The notes beneath the pieces were generated by a model that made no database searches, was not told where the DNA came from, and was given only the letters and a program-made list of their open reading frames with translations. The position numbers were made by a program, and so were the translations under genes. A DNA stretch of 64,000 nt from Rosettibacter sp037481715 (lineage in GTDB: Bacteria; Bacteroidota; Ignavibacteria; Ignavibacteriales; Melioribacteraceae), in NCBI GenBank assembly GCA_037481715.1, contig JBBFLD010000006.1, positions 195,687 through 259,686 on the forward strand, read 5' to 3'. Shown piece by piece: positions 1 through 9,185 of this stretch (position 1 is the stretch's first letter; each line of letters starts with the position of its first letter).

Positions 1-1
1 A

Positions 2-1993
2 CAGTATTTTACTAACTCAGATGTTGTAGATTTAATATTAAATTTCTGTTTACATCATGAAAATGATAAAATTATTGACCCTTCGTGTGGTGCAGGAACT
101 TTTCTGGTAAGAGCATATCAACACAAAAAAATATTAAATCAAAGATTAGAACACGAAAAAATTCTTGAAACCTTATGGGGTGTTGATATTGCTAAGTTCC
201 CTGCACATCTTGCAACAATCAATCTTGCAATAAACGACCTTGCTTCTGACAAAAATTATCCAAATATAATACACGATGATTTTTTTAATCTCAAAGCTGG
301 CAGTGAAGGTTTTGATTTAGAAAAATGGCGTAATTCTAAAGCCAAAACACTTACTTTACACGATAGAGATATTATTTATCCTCGTTGGTTTGATGCTATT
401 GTTGGTAATCCTCCTTACACAAGACAGGAAGAAATACCTGATATCGGAACTGAAAAAGAAAAAATAATTGAAAGTGCTCTATCTAATGGTAACAATAAAA
501 TTGCTGATATAAGCAAACGAGCAGGAATTCATGCTTACTTTTTTGTTCATGGCACAAAATTTTTAAGAGAGGGAGGATACTTTGGTTTTATTGTTTCCAA
601 TTCATGGCTCGATGTAGAATATGGAAAAGGCTTACAAGAATTCTTTCTTAAAAATTATAAAATCATTTCAATTATTGAATCAAAAGTCGAACGATGGTTT
701 GAAGATGCTGATGTAAATACTTGTATTGTAATTCTACAAAAATGTAACAACGAAAAAGAACGAAATGAAAACATTGTTCGCTTTGTGTATCTAAAAAAAC
801 CTTTAAGAAATTTTATTCCCCCAGCAAATGATATGTGGGAAAAACAAATTGAAAGAATTAATGCAATCGATAAACTCAAAAGAACAATCCTTGCCCATAA
901 TCACTTTTATGAAAATGATGAACTGAGAATTTTTCCAATAACTCAACGTGAATTATGGAAAGAAGGTTATGATAAAGAAGAAAAAAAATTTGTTGGGGCA
1001 AAATGGGGAAAATATATTAGAGCTCCAGAAATTCTTTTTAAAATTCTAAAAAAAGGAAAAGACAAATTTGCACCATTAAAAAATTTTGCGAATATAAGAT
1101 TCGGTATAAAGACAGGTGCAAATGAATTTTTCTATCTTACAGATGAGAAAATAAAACAAAGAGGAATAGAAAAAAAATTTTTGCAGCCTGTAATTTTTTC
1201 ATTAAAGGAAATAAAAGGATACAAGATTGATAAAGAAGCACTAAAGTATAAAGTAATTATTTGTGACAAGCCAAAAGAGAAATTAACAGGAACAAATTTG
1301 CTCAAATACATAAATTGGGGAGAAAAACAGAATTATCATAAAAGACCAACATGTGCTTCGCGCAGTCCACAGCCATGGTATAGCTTAGGGACTGGATGGG
1401 AATATGCCCCTTTAATATTTCCTGCAAAGGTAGGGGAAAGAATGCCTGTCTTCTTAAATGAAAATGTATTTGAAGATAAAAAACTCTACGGCATAATTCC
1501 CAAAAAACCTAATGAAAAATTACTTCTTGCAGCTCTTCTTAATTCAACTTTAACAAGATTCTTCATTGAATTTACATGCAGGCAACTTACTGGCTCACAG
1601 GCAATTGCAGATATTGATGTAATTGTTGTTCAGAACTTATTGATACCAAACCCCAAAGTACTTTCAACAAAGGTTAAAAAGAATCTTATAGAAAAATTTA
1701 ATAATTTATGCAAAAGTTATGCAGAATCAATTTTTGTAGAAATAGCTCCTAACCCTGAAGATATTACACTTGATAAAATCAAAATTGAAAGAAGAGAATT
1801 AGACAAAATAATTATGGAAGAAATTCTTGGATTATCTGATAATGAACAACTCGAGGTTTATTGTGCAGTAGTAGATTTGGTTAAATCGAGAATTGAAAAA
1901 GCTAAAAACAGTGAAAATAAAAATAACACGAAACTTGAGATTAATATAGAACAGCTAAAGAATTCTATTATAAATCAAATTGAGGAGATGTAA
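2..1993 (+). CDS. Adenine-specific DNA methyltransferase, Eco57I/TaqI-like, 5' truncated
   Basis: Reading frame 2 is open from the window edge to the TAA at 1991-1993, so this is the last ~663 residues of a gene that starts outside the window. The GTG at 785 is internal, not a start. The SAM-binding motif DPSCGAGTFL lies near 82-111 and the catalytic motif NPPY near 409-420; together they mark an N6-adenine methyltransferase of the gamma/Eco57I type. The C-terminal half (about 1080-1670) looks like a TaqI-type target-recognition domain (NIRFGIKTGANEFFYL; LLAALLNSTLTRFFIE). It could be a stand-alone modification enzyme or the methylase part of a type IIG fusion. Whether a nuclease domain sits upstream cannot be seen. 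A small gene follows after 3 nt. Confidence 0.88.
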   Translation, partial: QYFTNSDVVDLILNFCLHHENDKIIDPSCGAGTFLVRAYQHKKILNQRLEHEKILETLWGVDIAKFPAHLATINLAINDLASDKNYPNIIHDDFFNLKAGSEGFDLEKWRNSKAKTLTLHDRDIIYPRWFDAIVGNPPYTRQEEIPDIGTEKEKIIESALSNGNNKIADISKRAGIHAYFFVHGTKFLREGGYFGFIVSNSWLDVEYGKGLQEFFLKNYKIISIIESKVERWFEDADVNTCIVILQKCNNEKERNENIVRFVYLKKPLRNFIPPANDMWEKQIERINAIDKLKRTILAHNHFYENDELRIFPITQRELWKEGYDKEEKKFVGAKWGKYIRAPEILFKILKKGKDKFAPLKNFANIRFGIKTGANEFFYLTDEKIKQRGIEKKFLQPVIFSLKEIKGYKIDKEALKYKVIICDKPKEKLTGTNLLKYINWGEKQNYHKRPTCASRSPQPWYSLGTGWEYAPLIFPAKVGERMPVFLNENVFEDKKLYGIIPKKPNEKLLLAALLNSTLTRFFIEFTCRQLTGSQAIADIDVIVVQNLLIPNPKVLSTKVKKNLIEKFNNLCKSYAESIFVEIAPNPEDITLDKIKIERRELDKIIMEEILGLSDNEQLEVYCAVVDLVKSRIEKAKNSENKNNTKLEINIEQLKNSIINQIEEM

Positions 1994-1996
1994 AAG

Positions 1997-2374
1997 ATGA
2001 AAAAGATAGGACAATTCTATAGAGAAAAAATACTCTCCTTACCTGAAAATTTAAGAATTAAGAGAGTAATTCCGATTAATCCAAATAAAATAAAGATCGA
2101 AAAAGACTTGTTTGGCTGGAAAATTATTATGGATAATGAAATTATAGAATGCAACTCAGAAGAAGAGGCACGGTATATACAAGTTTTTACTGATATTGGA
2201 ATGGATGAAATTTTTGTCCCAAAAGATTTAGAATATTTGAAACAAATACTCCCTGAACTTGAAGAATTAAAAAGAAAAACTGAAGAAATAATTGAAATGA
2301 ATTTGGACGGTATACGTGATCCAAGAATCAGAGCTAAAGTTAGATACGAAGTTTATCTTGAAATTACAAAGTAA
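1997..2374 (+). CDS. Hypothetical protein downstream of DNA methyltransferase
   Basis: A 125-residue protein that I do not recognise. Its ATG lies 3 nt after the methyltransferase stop, and GAGGAG at 1982-1987, inside the end of that gene, is a good ribosome binding site, so the two genes are translationally linked. The protein is soluble, highly charged (Lys/Glu-rich) and has no signal peptide or membrane segment. Its second half (ILPELEELKRKTEEIIEMN) is probably a helix or short coiled coil. The tight coupling suggests an accessory or modulating role in the modification system; this rests on position only. No nuclease motif (PD-ExK, HNH) was seen. Confidence 0.7.
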   Translation: MKKIGQFYREKILSLPENLRIKRVIPINPNKIKIEKDLFGWKIIMDNEIIECNSEEEARYIQVFTDIGMDEIFVPKDLEYLKQILPELEELKRKTEEIIEMNLDGIRDPRIRAKVRYEVYLEITK

Positions 2375-2419
2375 AAATTGTAAGGATGTTTATTCAGCGG
2401 ACTTAATTTTCTCTTAAAT

Positions 2420-3727
2420 CTACCTCATCAATACCATCTTCTTAACATAAAATTGATTTCCTGCTTGAAGTGTATAAAAATAAATTCCGCTTGAAAGTTT
2501 ATATTCATCTGAAGAAAATTTTATTTCATGTCTGCCTGCTTCTTTATAGTCATTTATCAACACTGCGATTTCTTTCCCCATCACATCAAAAACTTTTAAT
2601 ATAACATAACTTGCTTTGGGCAATTCATAACTGATTATTGTTTCAGGATTAAATGGATTTGGATAATTATCATACAAGTATGGCGTAGTAACTTTTTGTG
2701 TTAATGCTGCTTCTCTTATATCTGTAACATTATTTTTAATTAACAAAACTTCTCCATTATCAGGGATTGGATTAAACATCACATAATTAGAAAAATTTAT
2801 CTGAACTAATTTGTATGAAATCTCGGAACCATTCTGCTTGACAACACAATTTTGCCAGTTAGTTGGCAATGGTCTTCGTATTGTGACCGCATGATTAAAT
2901 AAATTATTATCAAGTGTATCTGTTATGCTAACTTTAATTGTATCATCACTGCTGTAAATTTCTTTTATACGAATGCTGTTTCTTTCTTTGATATACTTAA
3001 CAACATTCGCAAAAGTTGATACCCAGAATCTCTCTTCATTTGCTTTAAGGTATTCTATACTTTTTCTTAAAGTATCAGATGGAAGAGGTGAATATCCTCC
3101 ATCATTATCAATTCCATGAAGAAGATAAACACACCAGCCTTTAGATCTTGCAGCATTTTCTGCTTTAGAATTAAAATCAGATACTCGCTTAACAGAACCT
3201 TCCGACCCGCAGATTATCGAACTGATATTGTAAATATTAGAAGGTGTGCTGCTTTCTATATATCCCTGACAGCCTCTTGCTGCAATGTAGTATTTGCTTA
3301 CAAGTGAATAATTTCCAGTTTGACAATATGGATAAGCAAATGTAATACACTTCTGATTTGTAATTCTTGAATTTATTGCTGCTTGTGAATTATATAATTC
3401 AGTATTCTGCTTTTCATCAGACAATCCGCTTAACGAAGTATGAGTTACAGTGTGGCTTGCTATTTCATGACCATTTGCAGCAGCTTTTTGTAATCCAGTC
3501 CAATTTGGTCCCCAGTTTGTAACTGTAAACAATGTTAACTTAAATCCAAATTCATCAAACATTGGAACGACTTTTAACAACTGATTAGAACAGTTATCAT
3601 CAAATGTATAAGTTACAGCAGCAGAACAGAAATTAAACCAGGTACCAATTTCATAAGGTTTATCAACTTGAGCATAGTAATTTTGAAAAATTAAGAGCAG
3701 AAATAATTTCAATAAATTCTTTATCAT
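2420..3727 (-). CDS. Secreted polysaccharide deacetylase with T9SS sorting domain
   Basis: A 435-residue exported protein. The start at 3727 (MIKNLLKLFLLLIFQNYYAQ) gives a clean signal peptide and has an AGGA site upstream; the longer frame to 3772 would overlap the preceding gene. The N-terminal domain is NodB-like: TFDD is motif 1 and HEIASHTVTHTSL holds the metal-binding His pair of motif 2. Such enzymes remove acetyl groups from chitin, peptidoglycan or other glycans. The last ~80 residues (YPNPFNPETIISYELP through SSGIYFYTLQAG and MVLMR) are a type A T9SS sorting domain, so the protein should cross the outer membrane by the type IX system and be surface-attached or released. The middle ~120 residues may be a beta-sandwich linker. 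Last gene of the hslUV/rpoN cluster. Confidence 0.85.
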   Translation of the reverse strand: MIKNLLKLFLLLIFQNYYAQVDKPYEIGTWFNFCSAAVTYTFDDNCSNQLLKVVPMFDEFGFKLTLFTVTNWGPNWTGLQKAAANGHEIASHTVTHTSLSGLSDEKQNTELYNSQAAINSRITNQKCITFAYPYCQTGNYSLVSKYYIAARGCQGYIESSTPSNIYNISSIICGSEGSVKRVSDFNSKAENAARSKGWCVYLLHGIDNDGGYSPLPSDTLRKSIEYLKANEERFWVSTFANVVKYIKERNSIRIKEIYSSDDTIKVSITDTLDNNLFNHAVTIRRPLPTNWQNCVVKQNGSEISYKLVQINFSNYVMFNPIPDNGEVLLIKNNVTDIREAALTQKVTTPYLYDNYPNPFNPETIISYELPKASYVILKVFDVMGKEIAVLINDYKEAGRHEIKFSSDEYKLSSGIYFYTLQAGNQFYVKKMVLMR

Positions 3728-3764
3728 AATTTTTATCCTTGATTTGAAACGAGGTTTTCGCACA

Positions 3765-4421
3765 TCAATCAATCAAATACAAATAATTTGGCAGTTTAAT
3801 TTTGTAACCCGAATTCCCGCCAACCAAATCACTCCATTGGTCGCCAATGTTTGCAATAATTTCATAACCCTTTTTAACAAGTTCATCTCTTTTCTTTGCT
3901 TTAAATTCTGCAGCCGGAATATTATGTTCTTCTTTTGTTCTTGTTATTACAGTATCGAATTTTGTATAACCCTGTTCAATTAAATTTTTTATTGTTGCTT
4001 CTCTTAATTCTTCATATCTGCCGGAAATAAAAATTACACGAATATTTTTTGAAATAAGAAAATCATAAAATCTTTTGGTTTCTTTAATTGCTTTTGCTTT
4101 ACCTTCTTTAATCCAGTTGTTCCATAATTCAACTACATATCCAAATCCAATAGATTTTGTGTGCTCATAATTTGAAAGTGCGGTTTCATCAATATCAAAA
4201 ACAACTGCAGAATGTTCATTTATCTTAATCTTATTTATATGATTAATAGCATCATCAATAATCTTAGAACATTCATAATCATAAAGTCCAGATTCATAAT
4301 AATTTTGAACAGCATTTTTAGCTGCATCAAGATTGATGATTTTTATTGCAGGATCAGATGAGTTGCATGAAATGGATAAAAATAATATGAGCAGTAAATA
4401 AAATAATTTATTTATTCGCAT
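3765..4421 (-). CDS. HAD-family acid phosphatase, lipoprotein (class B / e(P4)-like)
   Basis: A 218-residue protein with a lipoprotein signal peptide (LILFLSISCNSS; lipidated Cys near 19). HAD motif I is VFDIDETALSNYEH, where the first Asp is the phosphoryl-accepting nucleophile. Motif II is IFISGR, and the C-terminal GDQWSDLVGG supplies the metal-binding Asp of motif IV. This arrangement fits the subclass IIIB acid phosphatases (lipoprotein e(P4), plant vegetative storage protein family), which act outside the cytoplasm on nucleotides and other phosphomonoesters. It lies 20 nt downstream of hslU in the same direction and is probably co-transcribed, although a functional link to HslUV is not evident. 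Confidence 0.82.
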   Translation of the reverse strand: MRINKLFYLLLILFLSISCNSSDPAIKIINLDAAKNAVQNYYESGLYDYECSKIIDDAINHINKIKINEHSAVVFDIDETALSNYEHTKSIGFGYVVELWNNWIKEGKAKAIKETKRFYDFLISKNIRVIFISGRYEELREATIKNLIEQGYTKFDTVITRTKEEHNIPAAEFKAKKRDELVKKGYEIIANIGDQWSDLVGGNSGYKIKLPNYLYLID

Positions 4422-4441
4422 ATTATTTCTCTTAGAAACTA

Positions 4442-5806
4442 TTAAAGGATATATTTGCTGAGGTCTCTGTTCTTAACAATTTTATCTAATTTCTGCTTAA
4501 CCATATCTCCTGTAATTTTAATTGTTGATTCCGGCATTTTATCGGGAACATCAAATAAAATATCTTCCAATAAAGTTGTTAAGATTGTATGAAGTCTTCT
4601 CGCACCAATATTTTCCACTTGTTCATTCACAATTGCAGCAGTTTTTGCAATTTCTTTTATTGCATCATCTGTAAATTCAATATGAACTCCTTCTGTTTGA
4701 AGCAGTGCAGCATATTGTTTGAGCAAAGCATTTTCCGGCAATGTAAGAATTTTTATAAAATCTTCTTCAGTCAAACTTTTTAGTTCAACTCGAATTGGAA
4801 ATCTGCCCTGAAGTTCTGGAATTAAATCTGATGGTTTTGAAACATGGAATGCGCCTGATGCAATGAATAAAATATGTTCTGTTTTTACAGGACCATATTT
4901 TGTATTAACAGTAGAACCTTCAACTATTGGGAGCAAATCTCTTTGAACGCCTTCACGGGAAACATCAGGGCCCTGAGTGCTTTTGCTTCCTGCAATTTTA
5001 TCTATTTCATCGATGAAGACAATTCCAGATTCCTGAACGCGCTGAATAGCTTCTCTTTGAACAGCTTCCATATCAATTAATTTTTCTGCTTCTTCCTGTG
5101 CAAGTATTTGTCGTGCTTCTTTGATTGTAGTTTTTCTTTTCTTTTTCTTTTTTGGAATCATGCTGCTTAACATATCCTGAAGATTCATTGTAATATCATC
5201 CATTCCCATTGGACCGAGCACCTGCATTCCAAAAGCTGGAGTTGAAACATCAAATTCTATCATTCTTTCATCAAGTTCGCCTTTGCGTAATTTTTCTCTC
5301 ATCCATTCTCTTGTTCTTTCATTTCGAGCTTCTTCACTTTCTCCATTTTCATCTTCAACTTTAAGAGATTTTTTAACAGGAGGAATTAAATAATCGAGAA
5401 TTTTTTCTTCTGCCATTCTTTCTGCTTTTTCTTTAACTTCAAGAGTTTTTTCAGAGCGAACCATGTTGACTGCAATTTCTGTTAAATCACGAATCATTGA
5501 TTCAACATCACGTCCCACATAACCAACCTCAGTATATTTTGAAGCTTCAACTTTTACGAATGGAGCTCCAGCAAGTTTTGCAAGTCTTCTTGCAATTTCT
5601 GTTTTACCAACTCCAGTAGGACCAATGAGAATAATATTATTTGGCATTATTTCTTCTTTAATACTTTCCTCAACTTTTTGACGGCGCCATCTGTTTCTCA
5701 AGGCAATTGCTACTGCTCTTTTTGCTTCGTCCTGTCCAATTATATATTTATCAAGTTCTTTAACAATTTGTGAAGGAGTAAGTTGTTTCATTAAGTTGTC
5801 GTTCAT
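4442..5806 (-). CDS. hslU: HslU, ATPase subunit of the HslUV protease
   Basis: A 454-residue AAA+ unfoldase. Near the N-terminus are LTPSQIVKELDKYIIGQ and the Walker A motif GPTGVGKTEIARRL (about residues 62-75). The GYVGRDVES pore loop follows, then the charged intermediate I-domain (about 110-245), Walker B GIVFIDEIDKI and the sensor regions GRFPIRVEL and NIGARRLHTI. The C-terminus DLSKYIL is the conserved tail that docks into HslV. Length is typical of the family. HslU forms hexameric caps on HslV and feeds it unfolded proteins in the cytoplasm. The start at 5806 has GGAG about 8 nt upstream. hslV ends 18 nt upstream, the usual order hslV-hslU. Confidence 0.97.
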   Translation of the reverse strand: MNDNLMKQLTPSQIVKELDKYIIGQDEAKRAVAIALRNRWRRQKVEESIKEEIMPNNIILIGPTGVGKTEIARRLAKLAGAPFVKVEASKYTEVGYVGRDVESMIRDLTEIAVNMVRSEKTLEVKEKAERMAEEKILDYLIPPVKKSLKVEDENGESEEARNERTREWMREKLRKGELDERMIEFDVSTPAFGMQVLGPMGMDDITMNLQDMLSSMIPKKKKKRKTTIKEARQILAQEEAEKLIDMEAVQREAIQRVQESGIVFIDEIDKIAGSKSTQGPDVSREGVQRDLLPIVEGSTVNTKYGPVKTEHILFIASGAFHVSKPSDLIPELQGRFPIRVELKSLTEEDFIKILTLPENALLKQYAALLQTEGVHIEFTDDAIKEIAKTAAIVNEQVENIGARRLHTILTTLLEDILFDVPDKMPESTIKITGDMVKQKLDKIVKNRDLSKYIL

Positions 5807-5824
5807 AAAATTTCTCCAAACTTT

Positions 5825-6358
5825 TTATTCAATAACTTCAACTGTAATTCTGTCATTTGTGTAAATACAAATTTCTGCTGCTGTTTTAAGTGCCTCTTCT
5901 ACAATTTCCTTTGCTGATAAGTTGCTGTATTTTTTCAGCATTTTTGCAGCTGCAAGAGCATACATTCCACCACTTCCAATTGCAACGATATTATCTTCTG
6001 GTTCAATTACATCTCCAGTGCCTGAAACAATAAATGCTTTTTCCTGAGATATAACTGCAAGCATTGCTTCGAGTCTTCTTAAGTATTTATCAGTTCTCCA
6101 GTCTTTAGCCAATTCAACAACTGCTCTGTTAACATTACCGCTGTAGGCTTCGAGTTTTTCTTCGAATCTTTCAAGCAGTGTAAATGCATCGGCAGTAGAG
6201 CCTGCAAATCCGCATAACACTTTTCCATTTAACAATTTTCTAATCTTCACAGAGTTATGTTTCATAACTGTATTGCCGAGTGTTACCTGACCATCACCCC
6301 CCAAAGCAGCTTTGCCGTCTTTAATAACTCCAATTATTGTTGTTGAACGAACTTTCAT
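5825..6358 (-). CDS. hslV: HslV, peptidase subunit of the HslUV protease
   Basis: A 177-residue threonine peptidase. The N-terminus MKVRSTTIIGV carries the catalytic Thr, exposed after removal of a short propeptide (Thr6 is the best candidate). GGDGQVTLGNTVMKHN is the family signature, and GSTADAFTLLERFEEKL and IGSGGMYALAAAKML are also conserved. HslV forms a two-ring dodecamer capped by HslU hexamers and degrades unfolded cytoplasmic proteins. AGGAG lies 7 nt before the ATG, and the stop of the upstream methyltransferase gene is adjacent. Confidence 0.97.
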   Translation of the reverse strand: MKVRSTTIIGVIKDGKAALGGDGQVTLGNTVMKHNSVKIRKLLNGKVLCGFAGSTADAFTLLERFEEKLEAYSGNVNRAVVELAKDWRTDKYLRRLEAMLAVISQEKAFIVSGTGDVIEPEDNIVAIGSGGMYALAAAKMLKKYSNLSAKEIVEEALKTAAEICIYTNDRITVEVIE

Positions 6359-7006
6359 TTATTTCTCCTGAAAAATTTTTGATTCCTTTTTGAAAAATAT
6401 TTTGTATGGAAATAATCTTGGAACATGTTTTTGATATTCTAAATAAGCAGTTCCAAATTTTTCTGCCAATTTCTTTTCTTCATAAATTGAACCAACATAA
6501 AAATAAATTACAGCACAAATGAAAGTAACAAAATAGAATAAATCCATTGATGGTCTTAATCCTAAAAATAAAATCGAGAAAAAATAAACTGGATGACGAA
6601 CATATCTACCAGCTCCATTTATTCTAAAAGATTCTTTTGCATCTGCATCTTCAATTTTATATTCGTTTCTCAAAAATCTTATTATCTGAGATATTCCTGC
6701 AAATTCTTTCAGGTCAATTCCTTTTAATGACCAGATTAATCCTCCAAAAGAAATAACTTGAGCTACAAATGTAACAATATCAAAAGGATAATGTAAGTCA
6801 TAAATTAATATGTCGGGTTTGGGAGAAAGGAAATAAAAAACAAGAAACAGAATGATAGAAATAAAATTGTAGAAGAATCGATAGAAAGCAATTTTTTCCC
6901 CTATGTTTTTAATCAGCTCATTTTTTATTCTGCTTGAAGCAAGAAAAGAATGAGAGAAAGCAAAAATTGAGAATAAAAGAACAATTAAGAAAATATCGAT
7001 AATCAT
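6359..7006 (-). CDS. ICMT/PEMT-like membrane methyltransferase
   Basis: A 215-residue integral membrane protein with about five hydrophobic segments. The C-terminal half carries GRYVRHPVYFFSILF, then EEKKLAEKFGTAYLEYQKHVPRLFP. This RHPxY and E-E-K-x-L-x-x-x-F-G-x-x-Y pattern is the hallmark of the isoprenylcysteine carboxyl methyltransferase / phospholipid methyltransferase superfamily, and it forms the SAM pocket. Bacterial members methylate lipids or small molecules; the substrate here is unknown. NnrU-type membrane proteins look similar and cannot be excluded. The start codon overlaps the rpoN stop (ATGA), so it is translationally coupled to rpoN and sits between rpoN and hslV. Confidence 0.75.
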   Translation of the reverse strand: MIIDIFLIVLLFSIFAFSHSFLASSRIKNELIKNIGEKIAFYRFFYNFISIILFLVFYFLSPKPDILIYDLHYPFDIVTFVAQVISFGGLIWSLKGIDLKEFAGISQIIRFLRNEYKIEDADAKESFRINGAGRYVRHPVYFFSILFLGLRPSMDLFYFVTFICAVIYFYVGSIYEEKKLAEKFGTAYLEYQKHVPRLFPYKIFFKKESKIFQEK

Positions 7007-8478
7007 AATTTTTTGCGTAGCCGGGCAATAGGAATTTTTAATTGTTCTCGATACTTAGCAACAGTTCTCCTTGCAATATGAATTCCTTTTTCCTGAAGTA
7101 TGCTTGCAATTTTATCATCACTGTATGGATTATCTTTGGGTTCGTTTTCACAAATTTCTTTAATCAATTCTTTAATGTGTTTGTTCGAAATTTCATCTCC
7201 GCTGTCTGTAGAAAGTCCTTCACTGAAGAAATATTTTAATTCATGAATTCCTTGCGGACTTTGAACATACTTTCCATTTACAACACGGCTTATTGTTGAA
7301 ATATCCATTCCAACTTCATCTGCAATATCTTTGTATATCATCGGTTTCAAATATTTTGGACCGTTTTCAAAAAATTCATATTGCTTTTCGAGAATTGTCT
7401 GCATTATTTTCAAAAGTGTGTGTCTTCTTTGTTGAAGTGAAGCAATAAACCATTTAGCCGATTCAAATTTCTCGCGTAAAAATTTATGTGTTTCTTTCTC
7501 TCTTTCTGAAATTTTTCTTTTTCGTTTGTTCGATTCAAGCATTTCAAGATAAGTTTTGCTGATTGTTACTGAAGGCACATTTTTGTCATTCAAAGTAACA
7601 ATATAATTATCATCAACTTTTTCAATTATAAAATCAGGAGTAATTTGATTTACTTCTTCTGCATCAATATTCCCTTCTCCAGGTTTTGGATTTAATTTTT
7701 GAATAATGCTTATTGCGGTTTTCAGAGTTTCTTTTGAGAGATTAAGATTTTTCTGAATGTTGTCAAATCTTTTATTTACAAAATCATCAAAATGTTTTTC
7801 AAGAATTTTTTCAGCTATGTATGAATAATAAGGGTCAAAAGAGGAATTTCTTATTTGAACTAAAAGACATTCCTGAAGATTTCTTGCACCGAGTCCCGGC
7901 GGGTCAAGTGTTTGAATTAAGCTTATGACTTTTTCTGCTTTTTTTACATCTACCTCAATTCCTTCAAATAATTTTAAATCGTTCACAAATTTTTCAAGGT
8001 CCTCTTTGAAGTATCCATCTTTATCGAGTGCACCAATAATATTTTCTCCAAGAATCATTTCCTCTTCTGATAAATCGAGCATATGAAGCTGATCAATTAA
8101 GCTGTCTCTCAAAGATTTTCTTTGTGGTGCAACTGGATAAAATTTTTCTTCATCCTGGCTTCTGTTCAATCTGTCGAATTCATACTCATATTCAGCATCA
8201 TTCATAAAATCTTCTAAATCGAATTCATCTTCTTTGCTGTTGTATGTTTCTTCTTCTTCATCATCAAGAGTAATTTCTTCTTGATTATCTGTTTCTTCTT
8301 CGAGTTGTTCCAGCGATACTTCTTCTTCCATAGTTTCTTCAAGTATCGGGTTCAACTCGAGTTCAGTTTTAATTCTTTGTTCCAATGCCAATGTATTTAA
8401 TTGAAGTAATTTTTGATATTGAATCTGCTGTGGTGAAAGTTTTTGTTGTAATGCTATTTTTTGTTGTAACGATAACAT
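7003..8478 (-). CDS. rpoN: RNA polymerase sigma-54 factor (RpoN)
   Basis: A 491-residue sigma-54. Region I is the Gln/Leu-rich start (LQQKIALQQKLSPQQIQYQK) that meets activators. An acidic region II (about 50-100, Glu/Asp-rich) follows, then the core-binding domain with TLDPPGLGARNLQECL, and the DNA-binding domain. The RpoN box ARRTVAKYREQL lies near the C-terminus and reads the -24 element. All domains are present at family-typical length. Sigma-54 promoters need AAA+ activators; none of those is encoded in this window. Its stop overlaps the downstream membrane methyltransferase, and the DUF3109 gene lies 3 nt upstream, so it sits inside a multi-gene unit. Confidence 0.97.
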   Translation of the reverse strand: MLSLQQKIALQQKLSPQQIQYQKLLQLNTLALEQRIKTELELNPILEETMEEEVSLEQLEEETDNQEEITLDDEEEETYNSKEDEFDLEDFMNDAEYEYEFDRLNRSQDEEKFYPVAPQRKSLRDSLIDQLHMLDLSEEEMILGENIIGALDKDGYFKEDLEKFVNDLKLFEGIEVDVKKAEKVISLIQTLDPPGLGARNLQECLLVQIRNSSFDPYYSYIAEKILEKHFDDFVNKRFDNIQKNLNLSKETLKTAISIIQKLNPKPGEGNIDAEEVNQITPDFIIEKVDDNYIVTLNDKNVPSVTISKTYLEMLESNKRKRKISEREKETHKFLREKFESAKWFIASLQQRRHTLLKIMQTILEKQYEFFENGPKYLKPMIYKDIADEVGMDISTISRVVNGKYVQSPQGIHELKYFFSEGLSTDSGDEISNKHIKELIKEICENEPKDNPYSDDKIASILQEKGIHIARRTVAKYREQLKIPIARLRKKL

Positions 8479-8481
8479 AGT

Positions 8482-9045
8482 TTACCCGATTGCCTTTTTT
8501 GTTTTCAAAACCCAGTCTTTTCCGAATGCCCGTTCAAGTGCGCTTTTGCAAAAATTAAAAATTGTTGTTGAAGTTTTATTCCCTTTTTCAAGTGCGGACT
8601 GGCATTCAGAATATTTTTCAAATCTTAAAACATGCCCTCCAAATTTAGAAACTCTTATTGGAAATAAATGACAGGAAATAGGTTTGATAAAATCAATCTT
8701 TCCAGCATTATAAGCTTTTTCAATTGCACACTTTGCAACATCACCTTCATAAGTTACAAACACACAGGCTCTATCGTTGATGCTTCTTGTCATTATTTCA
8801 TCATAAACTTTAAACCAGAAACCATTTTTTTCAATTTCTTTTTTATGTTCATCGGGTAAATATTCTTTTATTATTGGAAGCAATTTATTGATAATTTCTA
8901 CTTCCTCTTCTTTTAATGGTGCACCATAACGGCTTTCCATAGTGCAACATGCACCTTTGCATTTTGATAAATCACACTCAAAATTGGTTTCCCAGATTTC
9001 TGAGTTCACCATAACATTTTCTACTTCTATAAAATCTATGTCCAT
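8482..9045 (-). CDS. DUF3109 family cysteine-rich protein
   Basis: A 187-residue cytoplasmic protein. The Cys pattern FECDLSKCKGACC and RYGAPLKEEEVEII is the signature of DUF3109, a family common in Bacteroidetes and relatives. Further Cys occur in ACVFVTYEGDVAKCAIE, PISCHLFPIRV and SECQSA. It resembles YkgJ-type CxxCxxxCC proteins, which are thought to bind zinc or an iron-sulfur cluster; the function is unknown. It is the first gene of the minus-strand cluster, 3 nt from rpoN, with an AGAG site before its ATG. Confidence 0.85.
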   Translation of the reverse strand: MDIDFIEVENVMVNSEIWETNFECDLSKCKGACCTMESRYGAPLKEEEVEIINKLLPIIKEYLPDEHKKEIEKNGFWFKVYDEIMTRSINDRACVFVTYEGDVAKCAIEKAYNAGKIDFIKPISCHLFPIRVSKFGGHVLRFEKYSECQSALEKGNKTSTTIFNFCKSALERAFGKDWVLKTKKAIG

Positions 9046-9185
9046 AATTCTCTTTTATTTTTTCAAAAGATACGAATTTTTGTTCTCTCTTTAAAAAAAT
9101 ATAGAAAAAATAGCACTCTCAAAGCAAATTCAGATTAGTGTAATTCAAAAGTAAAAGATAAATTTACATTAAAAATTTCAGGGTT

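Noticed and set aside
785..1993. Separate gene starting at the GTG at 785
   Set aside because: The frame is open to the window edge and carries the methyltransferase motifs upstream, so this is the internal part of one gene.
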